A stretch of DNA of 64,000 nt from Methylobacterium amylolyticum (GCF_030700245.1 NZ_JAUYZI010000031.1:1-64000); one strand, 5' to 3'. Shown: positions 19,677-29,515, counted from the stretch's first letter. Numbers and translations are program-made. The notes: generated by a model from the sequence alone, not told the origin.

Positions 19677-21376
19677 GAACGCGCCGCCTGCCGCGGGATC
19701 CCGATCACGAAGCAGGCACCTCCACCCGGGGCCGTCTCCACGGTGAGCGAGCCGCTATGCGCCTGAACGACGCTGTAGGCAATCGCCAGGCCGAGGCCGG
19801 TCCCGGACCCCACGGGCTTGGTGGTGAAGAACGGCTCGAACACCTTCTCGCGCAGGGCGTCCGGGATGCCGGGGCCGGTATCGCTGATGCGGATCTCGTC
19901 GAGATCCGGGCTCGCGCGCGTCTCCACGGTGATGGTGCCGCCGTCGGGCATCGCGTCGGCGGCGTTGCCGAGGATGTTCATCACCACCTGGTTCAGCAGG
20001 GCCGGGGTGCACTGGATCTCGGCCCGGCCGGAGAAGATCCGCCGGACGCCGATGCGCTCGCCGAGCTTGTGCTGGATCAGCGCCAGCACCGTCTCGATCG
20101 CCTCGGGCACGTTGACGAGGGCGCGCTCGCCCTCGTCGAGGCGCGAGAACTTGCGCAGGTTCAGGACGAGGTCCTGGATCCGGGTCAGGCCCATCCGCAT
20201 CGAGCCGATCCGGGCGCGGGCCTTGTCGAGGGCGCGGGCGGCGGGGTCGGAATCCGGGGGCGGCATCTCGCCGAGCAGGCGCTCCACCGTGCTCTGGTGG
20301 GCGAGGATGAACGCCAGCGGGTTGTTGATCTCGTGGGCGATGCCAGCGACCAGCTCGCCGAGCGAGGCCATCTTGGCGGCCTGGACGAGCTTGGCCTGCG
20401 CCTCGGTGAGCTGCCGGTTGGCGTCGGCGAGGTCGCGGTTGGCCCGCTCCAGGGCGTCGGCGAGGCGGGCGCGGGCTTCCGCCGCCTCGGCCTCGGCGCG
20501 GGCGCGCTCCACCGCCCGCTCGCGCTCGCCGAACTGCCCGGCGATGCGGCGGTCGTCCTCCTCCAGCAGGCGGCGGCGCACGAAGCCGCGCACGCGCAGC
20601 GCCAGCACCTCCGCGTCCGCCTTCGGCACGACGTCGTCGGCCCCCGCCGCGAAGGCCTCCACCAGAAAGTCCTTCGACGGATCGCTGCCGCCGATGCCGA
20701 CGAGGTGGAAGCCCGCGCCGGCCGCGCCCTCGCGGCGGCGGGCGATGTCGCGGCACAGGGCGAGCCCGTCGTAGGCGTGGCCGAGGAGGTCGACGGTGAC
20801 GCAGTCGAAGGCGGTCTCCCCGGCCCCGGCGTCGAGGGCGGCGAGCGCCGCCCCGGGCCCGTCGGCGACGGCGACGTGGTGGCCGTCCTGGCCGAGCAGC
20901 CCGGCGAGGAAGGTCCGGTAGGTGGCGCTGCCGTCGATCACGAGCACGCGCCCGCGCCGGAAGGCGGCGGCGGCCGGGCTCTCGTCCCCCGCCCCGCCGC
21001 GGCGCTCGCGCAGCAGCGCGCGGATGCGCAGGACCATCAGGTCGCGGTCGGCCGATTTCGGCAGGTAGGCGTCGGCGCCGCTCTCCAGCCCCTGGCGCTC
21101 GCCGCCGCTGCCGCCGGTGAGCATCAGCACCGGCAGCGCCCGGGTGCGCAGCGACAGGCGCATCTGCCGGATCAGCTCGTCGCCGTTCATGCCGGGCAGG
21201 TGGTAGTCGGCGACCACGAGGTCGGGCTGGGATGTGTTGAGGTGGTCGAGGGCGGTCTCGGCGCTCGGGCAGCGCTCGACGGAGAAGCCGTTGGCTTCGA
21301 GGAACAGCCGCAGCTCCAGCGCCTGCGTCTCCGAATCCTCGACGAGCAGGATCCGGGCGGGGCCCTCGCCGGTCAC
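19673..21376 (-). CDS. Histidine kinase with two N-terminal receiver domains
   Basis: The product is 567 aa. REC1 (residues 7-125) is complete, with Asp57 and Lys107. REC2 (143-270) keeps Asp196 and Lys252 but has only a single Asp at the acidic pocket (IDGS at 147-150), so it may be weakened. A coiled coil (about 282-338) leads to HisKA with His348 (AGIAHEINNP) and an HATPase with DTGPGIP and GSGTGLGLA. The GTG at 21376 overlaps the cheB stop (GTGA). Its N-terminal REC is a likely phosphoacceptor from the CheA of this cluster, occupying the place of WspR in Pseudomonas. Confidence 0.88.
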
Positions 21377-22524
21377 GGGCGCGCTCCGGGTTCGGCGAGC
21401 CGCAGGAGGTGGCCGGCCACCCGGTCCAGCGGCAGCACGGCCCGGGCCGCCCCGAGGCGCACGGCGGCGGCCGGCATGCCGTAGACCACCGCGGTGCTCT
21501 CGTGCTCGGCCACGGTCTGCGCGCCGGCCTGGCGCATCTCGGCGAGCCCCGCGGCGCCGTCCTCGCCCATGCCGGTGAGCAGCACGCCGATCCCGGCGGC
21601 GCCGCACTGGCGGGCCAGCGACCGGAACAGGATCGTGGCGGCCGGGCGCTGGCCGGAGACCGGGGGGGTGTCGACGACCCGCAGCACGCGGGCGGAGCCG
21701 AGTTCCAGGTGGCGGTCCCCCGGGGCGACGTAGACGCGGCCGGCCTCCGCCCGCTCGCCGTCGCGGGCCAGCGCCACGGGCAGCGCCACCACGCTGTCGA
21801 GCCAGCCGGCGAACCCTTCCATGAAGGCGGCGCCCATGTGCTGCACCACCAGGATCGGCAGGGGGAAGTCGGCCGGCAGGGCGCCGATCACCCGGGCGAG
21901 GGCGGGGGGACCGCCGGTCGAGGCGGCGAGGCCGAGCACGCTCGGCGCGTGGTCCGGGGCGGGGCCCGGCGCCCGGCTCGGCGCGGCCGCGGGGGCCGAG
22001 AGGGAAGTGGCCGAGAAGGAAGTGGTCGCGGGGGCCGGGGCCGAGAGAGTCGGAGCGGAGAGGGGCGAGGTCGAGCCGCGCCCCGCCCATTCCGTGCCGA
22101 TCGGCCGGCGGCGGATGACCGGGACCTGGGCCATGATCCGCAACTGCGTGCAGATCTCGCCGGACACGGCGTCGTAGCCCGCATGCGTCGTCGCCACCGG
22201 CTTCTCGACCACCGAGAGGGCGCCGGCGCGCAGGGCATTCATGGAGATGCGCAGCGAGGCGTCCTCCACCGCGTCGGCGATCACCACGATCGGGGTCGGG
22301 TGCTCGGCCATGATCCGGCGGGTGGTCTCCAGCCCGTCGATGCCGGGCAGGCGGATGTCCATCGAGATCACGTCGGGCCGCGCCGCCGCGAGGCCCTCCA
22401 GCGCCTCCTCCCCGGAGCCCACCGCGGCCACCAGCTCCAGCCGGGCATCGCGCGAGACGATGTGGCGCAGGAGCTCCCGCACCACGAGGCTGTCCTCGAC
22501 GATCATCACCCGGACGGCGGTCAC
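21373..22524 (-). CDS. cheB: Chemotaxis-type protein-glutamate methylesterase (CheB/WspF-like)
   Basis: This enzyme removes methyl groups from the chemoreceptor to reset signalling. It is 383 aa: receiver domain at 1-120 with Asp56, a low-complexity Ser/Ala/Pro linker at 150-190 (repeated LSAPA), and the methylesterase domain with catalytic Ser202 (AASTGG), His229 (VQHMG) and Asp322 (GMGEDG). The GTG at 22524 overlaps the stop of the upstream cheA-like gene. All catalytic residues are intact. Confidence 0.93.
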   Translation of the reverse strand: MTAVRVMIVEDSLVVRELLRHIVSRDARLELVAAVGSGEEALEGLAAARPDVISMDIRLPGIDGLETTRRIMAEHPTPIVVIADAVEDASLRISMNALRAGALSVVEKPVATTHAGYDAVSGEICTQLRIMAQVPVIRRRPIGTEWAGRGSTSPLSAPTLSAPAPATTSFSATSLSAPAAAPSRAPGPAPDHAPSVLGLAASTGGPPALARVIGALPADFPLPILVVQHMGAAFMEGFAGWLDSVVALPVALARDGERAEAGRVYVAPGDRHLELGSARVLRVVDTPPVSGQRPAATILFRSLARQCGAAGIGVLLTGMGEDGAAGLAEMRQAGAQTVAEHESTAVVYGMPAAAVRLGAARAVLPLDRVAGHLLRLAEPGARP

Positions 22525-24812
22525 AGGAGCTGCCCGATCGTGTCGAGGAGCTGGCGCTGGTCGAAGGTCTGCTTGGTCAGGTAGGCGTCGGCGCCGAGGT
22601 CGAGGCCCCGGGCGACGTCCTCGGCATCGCCCCGGGAGGTCATCAGCACCGTCGGCAGCCGGGCGAAGCGGGGATCGGCGCGCAGCGCCCCCACGAGGCC
22701 GAAGCCGTCGAGGCGGGGCATCTCCACGTCGGCGAGCACGAGGTCCACCGGCTCGACCTCGGCGCGCAGCCGGTCGAGGGCGTCCTGCCCGTCGACGCAG
22801 ACGACGACGCGGTAGCCGGCGGCTTCCAAGATGCCCTTCTCCAGGGTGCGGGTGGTGATGGAATCGTCGACCACGAGGATCGTCGCGCGGGGGGACGCGC
22901 CGGACGAGGCACCCGGTGAGGCACCCCCGGCCGCGCGAGAGGCGGAACGTGGCGCCTCGGCGATCGTTCCGGCCGCTGGGGCCGCGCGCCCGGCCCGGAC
23001 GGCGAGCCCGTCGGGGTCGAGGACGAGCACCGCCGCGTCGCCCGGCAGCACCGCCGTGCCGGCGATCAGCTCGGGATCGGCGCCGAAGCCCGGGGCCGGC
23101 AGGACGAGGAGGGCGCGCACCTCGCGCAGGCGGTCGACGGCCAGCGCCGCCCGCGCGCGCCCGCGCAGCACCAGGGCGGTCACCGTCGCCGGATCCGGGT
23201 CGGGCGTGCCGCCGAGCAGCGCCGCGAGGTCGGCGACCGGCAGCGTCTCCTCCGACCCCGCGGCCCCGAGCCGCAGGATCGGCCGGCCCATCGCCCGGGG
23301 CAGGTCCGCCCGGGGCAGGCGCAGCAGGCGCTCCACCGCGTCGCTGGGCAGGGCGTAGGTCTGCCCGCCGGCCTCGACGAGGAGCAGGCTGCGCCGCGAC
23401 GCTGCCAGCGGCAGGCTGAAGACCAGCGACGTGCCGGCGGGTTCGCGCCGCTCCAGGCGGACGCCGCCCTGGAGCCGCGCCGCGGCCTCGGCCGCCACCG
23501 CGAGGCCGTAGCCGCGGCCGGCGAGGGTGTCGACGGCGCCCGCCGTGGAGAAGCCGGGCTCGAACACGAGCCGCAGCAGGCTCTCCGGGTCGGCCGGTGC
23601 GTCGGGGGCAAGGAGACCCGCGGCCCGCGCCGCCGCCGCGATCCGGGCGAGGTCCGGGCCCGGCCCGTCGTCGTGGACCGCGACCCGCAGCCGCGAGCCG
23701 CGCACCGCCACCTCCAGCTCCACCGCCAGGGTCTCCGGCTTGCCGGCGGCGCGGCGGACCTCCGGCGGCTGCCACGCGTGGCTCAGGGCGTTGCGCAGGG
23801 CGTGGAGCAGCGGGTCCTTCAGCGCCTGGAGGGTGCCGCGCTCCACCGGCAGGTCGAGGCCGGAGACGCGCACGTCGACGTCACGGCCGCCCTCGCGGGC
23901 GGTCTCGCGCAGGGACCGGGCGAGCGGCCCGAGCACGGTCTCGGCGGGCACCAGGGCGAGGCGCTCGGCCTCCGCCTGCACCCGGGCGGCGGCCCCCTCC
24001 AGGGCGAGGCCGCCGGCCGCGTGGCGGCGGGTGAGGTCGGCGGCCTCCCGCGCGAGCCCGCCGAGGCCCAGCGCGAGGTCGCGCAGGCCGGGCGCCGCCC
24101 CGGAGGCGGCGAGCGCCTCGGCGCGGCCGCGCAGGTCGCGGGCGAGGCGCGCGAGGCGGCCGAAGCCCTCCGCGGCGGGGATCCGGGTCCCGAGGGCGCT
24201 CGCGAGGTCGGCGCTCGCCCGGGCCAGCGCCTCCACCGCCTCGGCCGGCACCCGCAGGATCGCGCCGCCGCCGTCCGGCTGAGCCTCCGCCGCGTTCTGC
24301 CCGGACGGGACGGACGGCGGCGTGGGCAGGGGGGTGGGCGGGGGGGTGGGCGGCGTCTCGGCGGCCGGCTCAGGGGGCGGCTCGGGCGTCGGTCCGGGCG
24401 CGGACACGGGCGCGGACACGGTAACTTCTTCCGCCGGCTCCCCCGGCAGGCCAAGGCGGCGGCCGAGCGCGGCCAGCGCGTCGCCGGGCATGTCCGGGGC
24501 GGCCCCGTCCGTGAGGCCGGCCGCGTGCGCCTCGATCCGGTCGAGGGCGAGGTTCACAGCGTTGGCCGCCTCGCGGTCGAGGGCGGTCGCGCCGGTGCGG
24601 ACGCGCTCGAACAGGGTCTCCAGGCGGTGGGCCACCGCCTCGATCGCCGGCAGGTCGACCGCCCGGGCCGCGCCCTTCAGGCTGTGGGCGCGGCGGAAGA
24701 CGTCGTTCCAGTCCGGGGCCTCGGCGCCGAGCGCGGCCCGGATCGCCGCGACGTGCTCGCGGTGCTCGACATCGAAGGCCGCGAGCAGCAACTGGCGGAT
24801 GTCGGCGGCCAC
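22521..24812 (-). CDS. CheA-type histidine kinase with C-terminal receiver (WspE-like)
   Basis: This is the central kinase of the pathway, 763 aa. Order: Hpt domain with His43 (RRAHSLKGAAR); a Pro/Thr-rich linker at about 130-180; a helical dimerisation region; an HATPase with N-box HALRNALSHA, DDGPGPD and GRGYGLAVA; a CheW-like P5 domain; and a C-terminal receiver (about 645-763) with Asp695 and Lys747. P2 is absent. CheA-REC fusions are usual in Wsp-type and type IV pilus chemosensory systems. The GTG start lies 1 bp after the chemoreceptor stop. Confidence 0.93.
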   Translation of the reverse strand: MAADIRQLLLAAFDVEHREHVAAIRAALGAEAPDWNDVFRRAHSLKGAARAVDLPAIEAVAHRLETLFERVRTGATALDREAANAVNLALDRIEAHAAGLTDGAAPDMPGDALAALGRRLGLPGEPAEEVTVSAPVSAPGPTPEPPPEPAAETPPTPPPTPLPTPPSVPSGQNAAEAQPDGGGAILRVPAEAVEALARASADLASALGTRIPAAEGFGRLARLARDLRGRAEALAASGAAPGLRDLALGLGGLAREAADLTRRHAAGGLALEGAAARVQAEAERLALVPAETVLGPLARSLRETAREGGRDVDVRVSGLDLPVERGTLQALKDPLLHALRNALSHAWQPPEVRRAAGKPETLAVELEVAVRGSRLRVAVHDDGPGPDLARIAAAARAAGLLAPDAPADPESLLRLVFEPGFSTAGAVDTLAGRGYGLAVAAEAAARLQGGVRLERREPAGTSLVFSLPLAASRRSLLLVEAGGQTYALPSDAVERLLRLPRADLPRAMGRPILRLGAAGSEETLPVADLAALLGGTPDPDPATVTALVLRGRARAALAVDRLREVRALLVLPAPGFGADPELIAGTAVLPGDAAVLVLDPDGLAVRAGRAAPAAGTIAEAPRSASRAAGGASPGASSGASPRATILVVDDSITTRTLEKGILEAAGYRVVVCVDGQDALDRLRAEVEPVDLVLADVEMPRLDGFGLVGALRADPRFARLPTVLMTSRGDAEDVARGLDLGADAYLTKQTFDQRQLLDTIGQLL

Positions 24813-24813
24813 C

Positions 24814-26487
24814 TCAGTGCCGGTAGCGCTCGGCGAGCGCCATCAGCGCCTGCGCCAGCTCGGTGAGGTTGGCCGAGGCCGCCTCGACCTCGCGGGTGCC
24901 CGCCGCGGTCTGCTGGCTCGCCTGCCGGATGTTCTGGAGGGCGCCCATCACCTGCTCGATGCCGAGCTGCTGCTGGTTGGTCGAGGCGACGATCTGCTGG
25001 AAGGTCTGGACGTTCTCCTCGACCCGGCCGGTGATCTCCTCGATCGTGCGCTGGGTCGTGTCGGAGCGCGTCTTGCCGGTGGCGGCGCGCTTCACCGCCT
25101 CCTCGGTCAGCATCACCGAGGTGTTGATGCCTCGCTGGATCTCGCCGAGCAGGCCGCGCACCTGCCCCGTGGCCACCTTGGCCTGATCGGCGAGCAGCTT
25201 CATCTCCGAGGCGACGACGGCGAAGCTGCGCCCGCTCTCGCCGGCGGCGGCGGCCTCGATGGCGGCGTTGAGCGCCAGCAGGTGCGTGCGCTCCGAGATG
25301 TCGTTGACCGTCTCGATGATGTCGCCGATCGTCTGGGTCTTCTCCGACAGGCTGACGATGTTGCCGGCCACCGCCTCCGCCTGCTCGCGGATCGCGTCCA
25401 TCGCCTGGGCGGTGTCGGCCACCGCGCGCAGGCCCTGGCGCGAGGTCTTGGCGGTGGCCTGGGCGGTGGCGATCACCTCGCTCGCCCGCTTGGTGATCTG
25501 CGCGCCCGAATGGGTGATCTGATCGACCGTCGCCGCGGTCTCCTGCACGGCGGCGAACTGCTCCTCCACCGAGGCCGCCTGCTCCTGGGCGGAGGCGCGG
25601 ATCTCGGCGGCAGCGGCGTTGAGGTCGGCGGTGGCCGAGCGGTTGGTGCGGGCGAGGTCGGCCAGTCCCTCGACCATGGCGTTGAGGGTGCGCCCGAGAC
25701 GGCCGATCTCGTCGCGGCCCCGCGCGTCGAGCCGGCTCGTGAGGTCGCCCTCGCCGACCCGCTCCACGAAGCCCATCACCGTCTCCAGCGGGCGCACCAC
25801 CGCGCGGCTGATCAGGACCGTGACCAGGATCGCGAGCAGCACGGACGCCGCCAGCGTCAGGTAGATCGACAGGCGGGCGCGCTCGTAGACCGCCTGCGCC
25901 GTGCGCTGCCCCAGGGCCATCGCCCCGTCGAGCACGGTGCGGGCGCCGGTGATGCCGCCGAGGAACGTGGTCTGGTAGCGGGAGAGGTCGGCGTTGCGGG
26001 CCTCGACGGCGGCGGTGTCCCGCGCCGCGATCGCCCCGAACTGCGCCTCGCTGAGGCCGCGGACCTCGCGGAAGCCGCGCTGGACGTCGGCGATCGTGCC
26101 CGCGAGCCGGTCCCAGGCGGCGGCCCGCTCCGGCGAGGCCGCCTCGCCCCGGTACGTGCTGGCCTCCTGGCCGACCGCCGCCAGCGCGGCGTCGATCCTG
26201 TCCGCGGTCCGCCGCCACGCGGCCCGGGACTCCTCGATCTTGCCGGGGCCTTCGGGCGCCTGGCTCAGCATGGCGATGACCGCGTTGCGGCGCTGGAGGC
26301 CGAGGTCGCGGGCGTCGTTCCCGAGGTCGTCGAGCTGGCGCAGGATCAGCATGTCGCGCCGGACGATCGCGTCGGTGGTGTCGCGCACCGCCCCGATCTG
26401 CTCGATGGCGTAGAGGCCCAGCGCCACGATCACCGCGGTCACGGCGAAGAAGCCGAGGAGGATGCGTCGTCCGATCGAGAGGGTCAG
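24814..26487 (-). CDS. Methyl-accepting chemotaxis protein (WspA-like), probable CTG start
   Basis: This inner-membrane chemoreceptor is about 557 aa: TM1 near the N-terminus (ILLGFFAVTAVIVALG), a helical periplasmic sensor of about 160 residues, TM2 (LTLAASVLLAILVTVLI), HAMP, and a signalling domain with the hairpin-tip region ERTHLLALNAAIEAA. No C-terminal CheR-tethering pentapeptide is present. The first GTG at 26442 would cut TM1; a CTG at 26487 with GGAG 8 bases upstream gives the sequence (M)TLSIGRRILLGFF, so I use it. No ATG/GTG/TTG lies between 26442 and the previous stop. Confidence 0.88.
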   Translation of the reverse strand: MTLSIGRRILLGFFAVTAVIVALGLYAIEQIGAVRDTTDAIVRRDMLILRQLDDLGNDARDLGLQRRNAVIAMLSQAPEGPGKIEESRAAWRRTADRIDAALAAVGQEASTYRGEAASPERAAAWDRLAGTIADVQRGFREVRGLSEAQFGAIAARDTAAVEARNADLSRYQTTFLGGITGARTVLDGAMALGQRTAQAVYERARLSIYLTLAASVLLAILVTVLISRAVVRPLETVMGFVERVGEGDLTSRLDARGRDEIGRLGRTLNAMVEGLADLARTNRSATADLNAAAAEIRASAQEQAASVEEQFAAVQETAATVDQITHSGAQITKRASEVIATAQATAKTSRQGLRAVADTAQAMDAIREQAEAVAGNIVSLSEKTQTIGDIIETVNDISERTHLLALNAAIEAAAAGESGRSFAVVASEMKLLADQAKVATGQVRGLLGEIQRGINTSVMLTEEAVKRAATGKTRSDTTQRTIEEITGRVEENVQTFQQIVASTNQQQLGIEQVMGALQNIRQASQQTAAGTREVEAASANLTELAQALMALAERYRH

Positions 26488-26523
26488 GGCCGGGCTCCGA
26501 GGTAGGGGGTGCTGGCGGGCGGG

Positions 26524-27057
26524 TCAGGGGTTCACCCGCCGCAGCAGGCGCGGCAGGTCGATCGCGACGAAATCCGGGCTGCCGTCGGACGCGGGGGCAT
26601 AGCGCGGCGCGGCCGGGTTTCCCAGCGCGCCCGTCTCCGCGCCGTCCGCGGAGCGCTCCGCCTCGGCGGCCCGGGCGATGCCAAGCACGCGGTCGACGGC
26701 CAGCGCCAGCGGGGGCGCGCCCCGCATCACCACGAGGTGGCCGGGCTCGCCGTCGGCGGGGGCAGCCCCCGGCCGGCCGAGCGCCCGGGCGAGGTCGACC
26801 ACGCCGACGACCCGGCCGGACAGGGCGATCAGGCCGACGAGCGCCGGCGCCGCGCCGGGCACCGGCGTGCAGGCGCGCGCGGGCAGCACCTGGGCCACGG
26901 CGGCGAGCGGCAGCCCGTAGCGGTCGCTCCCGCAGGCGCAGACGAGGAAGGGGGCGCTCTCGGCGGCCCCGGCCCGGACCGTCCCCCGCCCCGCCAGGGC
27001 GGCGGCGCGCTCCGCCCGCAGCGCGACGGCGCGGCGCGCGGCGTCGCGCGCGTTCAC
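26524..27057 (-). CDS. CheW-type coupling protein (WspD-like)
   Basis: The CheW scaffold links chemoreceptor and CheA. It is 177 aa. After a helical N-terminal 40 residues, the CheW domain runs from CACGSDRYGLPLAAVAQVL through LSGRVVGVVDLARALG to LPRLLRRVNP. The GTG at 27057 follows GGGGGG; a longer frame to 27264 overlaps cheR and is rejected. It lies between the cheR-TPR gene and the chemoreceptor gene. Confidence 0.88.
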   Translation of the reverse strand: MNARDAARRAVALRAERAAALAGRGTVRAGAAESAPFLVCACGSDRYGLPLAAVAQVLPARACTPVPGAAPALVGLIALSGRVVGVVDLARALGRPGAAPADGEPGHLVVMRGAPPLALAVDRVLGIARAAEAERSADGAETGALGNPAAPRYAPASDGSPDFVAIDLPRLLRRVNP

Positions 27058-27112
27058 GCCGCTTCCCCCCGCCGGGGACGGGTCTTCGGGGACCGGATCT
27101 CGCGATGCCGCA

Positions 27113-28795
27113 TCACGCCCTCGCCACCGGACCGATCCCCGCCCTGGCCGCGGCCGCCCCGGCGGCGACCTCGCCGGCCGAGGCGCCGTCGCCCTCGGGC
27201 AGGACCGCGTCCGGCGGCAGGGCTTGGCCCAAGGCGACGACGTTGTCGAGGGCGCGGGCCGCATCCGCCGGCCGGTCGAGCGCCAGCAGCAGCAGGCCGA
27301 GATGGTAGTGGGCCATCACGAAGCCGCGGTCGAGGTAGAGCGCCGCGCGGAACGCCCGCTCGGCCTCCGCCTCGCGGCCCAGCCCCCGGGCGAGCAGGCC
27401 CTCGTAGAAGCGCAGGCGCGGGTCGGTGGGGTCGCGGTCGAGGGCGGCGCGCACCGCCCGCCACGCCGCGCCGGTCTCGCCGGCATCGGCCAGGGCGCGC
27501 ACCCGCGCGCGGGCTTCCGTGAGGTCTTGGGGGTCGTGTGCAGGATCCTGGGGGGAGGGGGCTTCGGGCGGCGGGCGGAGAGCGGGTGCTTCCTTGCTGT
27601 CTCTCGCGGCGGCTCGCGGGTCCGTCGATCCGGACTCGCGCGCTGTCCCTCCCCCCTCTGCGGGGGAGGGTGGCCCTCGGAGCGGGTCGGGTGAGGGGAG
27701 CCCGGTTTCAAAATGGGATAGAGCCGCGGTGAGGGCCGCAGCCTGATCCTGAACCGTCGCTCCCCTCTCCCGACCCGGCCTGACGGCCGGCCCACCCTCC
27801 CCCGCAGAGGGGGGAGGGAGGATGTCGCGCTGCGCGGCCCCGACGCCGGCCACGATCGACGGATCCAACGGCACGGCGGCGTGAGCCGACCGCGACACCT
27901 CCAAAAAACCCTCCCCCCGGCGGCGGTAGGCCACGGTGCCCGGCAGGCTCACGGGGTCGAGGAAGGCCGAGAAGGCCGGGTTGGGCTCGGCGTGGCCGAG
28001 GAGCAGCCAGCCCCCCGGCCGCAGGCGCCGGGCGAGGCCCCGCACCACCGCCGCCACCGTCTCGGCGTCGAAGTAGATCAGCACGTTGCGGCACAGGATC
28101 AGGTCGTGCAGCGCGGGCTCCGCGGCCGGCTCGGCCAGCGTCAGCAGGTTGCCCCGCTCGAAGCGCACGAGGCCGCGGTACTCGGGCCGCAGGGCGTAGC
28201 CGCCCTCCCGCAGCGCGCCGGGCCGCGGGGGCAGGCGCGTGAAGTAGCGCAGCCGCTCCTCCGGCGGCATCGTGCGCAGGGCCCAGCGGCCGTACTCGGC
28301 CGCGCGCGCCACCGCCAGCGCCTCGGCGCTGATGTCGGTGCCGAGGATCGCCACCCGCCAGTCGGGCAGGGCCGCGCCCAGCGCCTCGTGCGCGAGGATC
28401 GCCAGGGAGTACGGCTCGGCCCCGGTCGAGCAGCCGGCGCTCCAGACCCGCAGGGCGCGCTCGTCCGCGCGGGCGGCGATCAGCCCGGGCAGGATCGTCG
28501 CGCGCAGCGCCTGGAACTGCTCGGCGTAGCGGAAGAAGAACGTCTCGCCGATGGTGATCTCGGCCTCCAGCCGCTCCCACTCCGCGGCCCCCGCGGCGGG
28601 GTCGGCGAGCCGGGCGGCGTAGGCGGCGCAGTCGGGCACCCCGACCGCGCGCATGCGCCGGTGCAGGCGGTCGAGGAGCAGGTCGTCCTTGTCGATGTAG
28701 TAGTGGTGGCCGGTGCGCGCGACGATCCGCGCCTTCAGCCCGGCATAGGCCGGGTCGGCCCCGGGGTCGGGGCGGGATCTGCCCGGCCGGGCCAT
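27113..28795 (-). CDS. CheR-type methyltransferase with TPR domain (WspC-like)
   Basis: This SAM-dependent enzyme methylates receptor glutamates. It is 560 aa. The CheR N-terminal helical domain and methyltransferase core span about 10-285 (WSAGCSTGAEPYSLAI is the SAM-binding loop; LILCRNVLIYFD the conserved strand). A linker of about 120 residues is partly encoded by an inserted palindromic repeat. TPR-like helices follow at about 430-540 (RLRFYEGLLARGLGREAEAE and AHYHLGLLLLALDRPADAAR). CheR-TPR fusions are characteristic of Wsp-type systems. Confidence 0.92.
   Translation of the reverse strand: MARPGRSRPDPGADPAYAGLKARIVARTGHHYYIDKDDLLLDRLHRRMRAVGVPDCAAYAARLADPAAGAAEWERLEAEITIGETFFFRYAEQFQALRATILPGLIAARADERALRVWSAGCSTGAEPYSLAILAHEALGAALPDWRVAILGTDISAEALAVARAAEYGRWALRTMPPEERLRYFTRLPPRPGALREGGYALRPEYRGLVRFERGNLLTLAEPAAEPALHDLILCRNVLIYFDAETVAAVVRGLARRLRPGGWLLLGHAEPNPAFSAFLDPVSLPGTVAYRRRGEGFLEVSRSAHAAVPLDPSIVAGVGAAQRDILPPPSAGEGGPAVRPGRERGATVQDQAAALTAALSHFETGLPSPDPLRGPPSPAEGGGTARESGSTDPRAAARDSKEAPALRPPPEAPSPQDPAHDPQDLTEARARVRALADAGETGAAWRAVRAALDRDPTDPRLRFYEGLLARGLGREAEAERAFRAALYLDRGFVMAHYHLGLLLLALDRPADAARALDNVVALGQALPPDAVLPEGDGASAGEVAAGAAAARAGIGPVARA
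27647..27819. repeat. Long palindromic repeat inside the cheR-TPR coding sequence
   Basis: Arms of about 30 bp at 27647-27676 and 27789-27819 are near-perfect inverted repeats built of CCCTCCCCCCTCTGCGGGGG. Internal segments (GGGTCGGGTGAGGGGAGC and its counterpart GCTCCCCTCTCCCGACCC) also pair, so nearly the whole 173 bp folds. The ORF stays open through it and encodes a Pro/Gly/Ser-rich linker between the methyltransferase and TPR domains. Confidence 0.85.
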
Positions 28796-28802
28796 GCGGG
28801 GC

Positions 28803-29483
28803 TCAGGCCGGCTCGGTGGCGGGGAGGGGGGCGGGGAGCGGGTCGGGGAGGGCGGCGAGGCGGTCCGCCTCCGCCCGCGCCAGCGCCTCGACCCGCGCCC
28901 GTTCCCGGGCGGTGAGCAGGCGCTCGGGATCGAGGGCGTGGACGAGGCCGCCGCCCAGCGCGATCTCCGCGGCCACGCAGCCGTTCAGGCTCTCGGCCTC
29001 GGCCACCGGTTGCCGGGCGTCGTCGGGCACGCTCACGAGGTCGGCGACGCGGTCGACGAGGTAGGCGCGCGACCGGTCCTCAGCGAGGACGAGGTGGGCG
29101 TAGAGGCCGGGCTCGGCCGGGGCCGCCCGCAGGCCCAGCAGGCCGGCGAGGTCGATCACCGGCACGGGCGCGCCGCCGAGGTTCAGGAAGCCCGCGAGCC
29201 AGCCGCCCGCGGCCGGCGGCCGGTGCAGGTCCGGCAGGGGCAGCACCTCGGCCGCGGCGGCGCGGGGCAGGGCGCAGGGCGTGCCCGCCACGTCGAGGAG
29301 GAGATAGGCCGTCCCGCTCAACGCCGCCCCCAAGGCCGCCCCCCAGATCGCCTCTTCTTGCCCGCCCGAGGTAGCCCGCCCGAGCGCCCGGCCGAGATAG
29401 GTCGCCGGTTCCGGCTGCGCAATCGCCCGCAGGGGCCCGGATGCGGGCTGCGCGGGAACAAATTCCCCTGCGTTCGCTTGCAC
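28803..29483 (-). CDS. CheW-type coupling protein (WspB-like)
   Basis: A second CheW homologue is the first gene of the operon. The CheW fold runs from about residue 55 (GTAYLLLDVAGTPCALPRAA) through LAGFLNLGGAPVPVIDLAGLL to about 200, followed by a charged helical tail. The first in-frame start is a GTG at 29483, only 32 bp from the divergent gene. An internal TTG at 29321, right at the domain start, is an alternative that would leave room for a promoter. The N-terminal 50 residues are therefore uncertain. Confidence 0.85.
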   Translation of the reverse strand: MQANAGEFVPAQPASGPLRAIAQPEPATYLGRALGRATSGGQEEAIWGAALGAALSGTAYLLLDVAGTPCALPRAAAAEVLPLPDLHRPPAAGGWLAGFLNLGGAPVPVIDLAGLLGLRAAPAEPGLYAHLVLAEDRSRAYLVDRVADLVSVPDDARQPVAEAESLNGCVAAEIALGGGLVHALDPERLLTARERARVEALARAEADRLAALPDPLPAPLPATEPA

Positions 29484-29515
29484 CCCGGTGGAATTCTCAA
29501 CGGCAAGGAGCAGTC

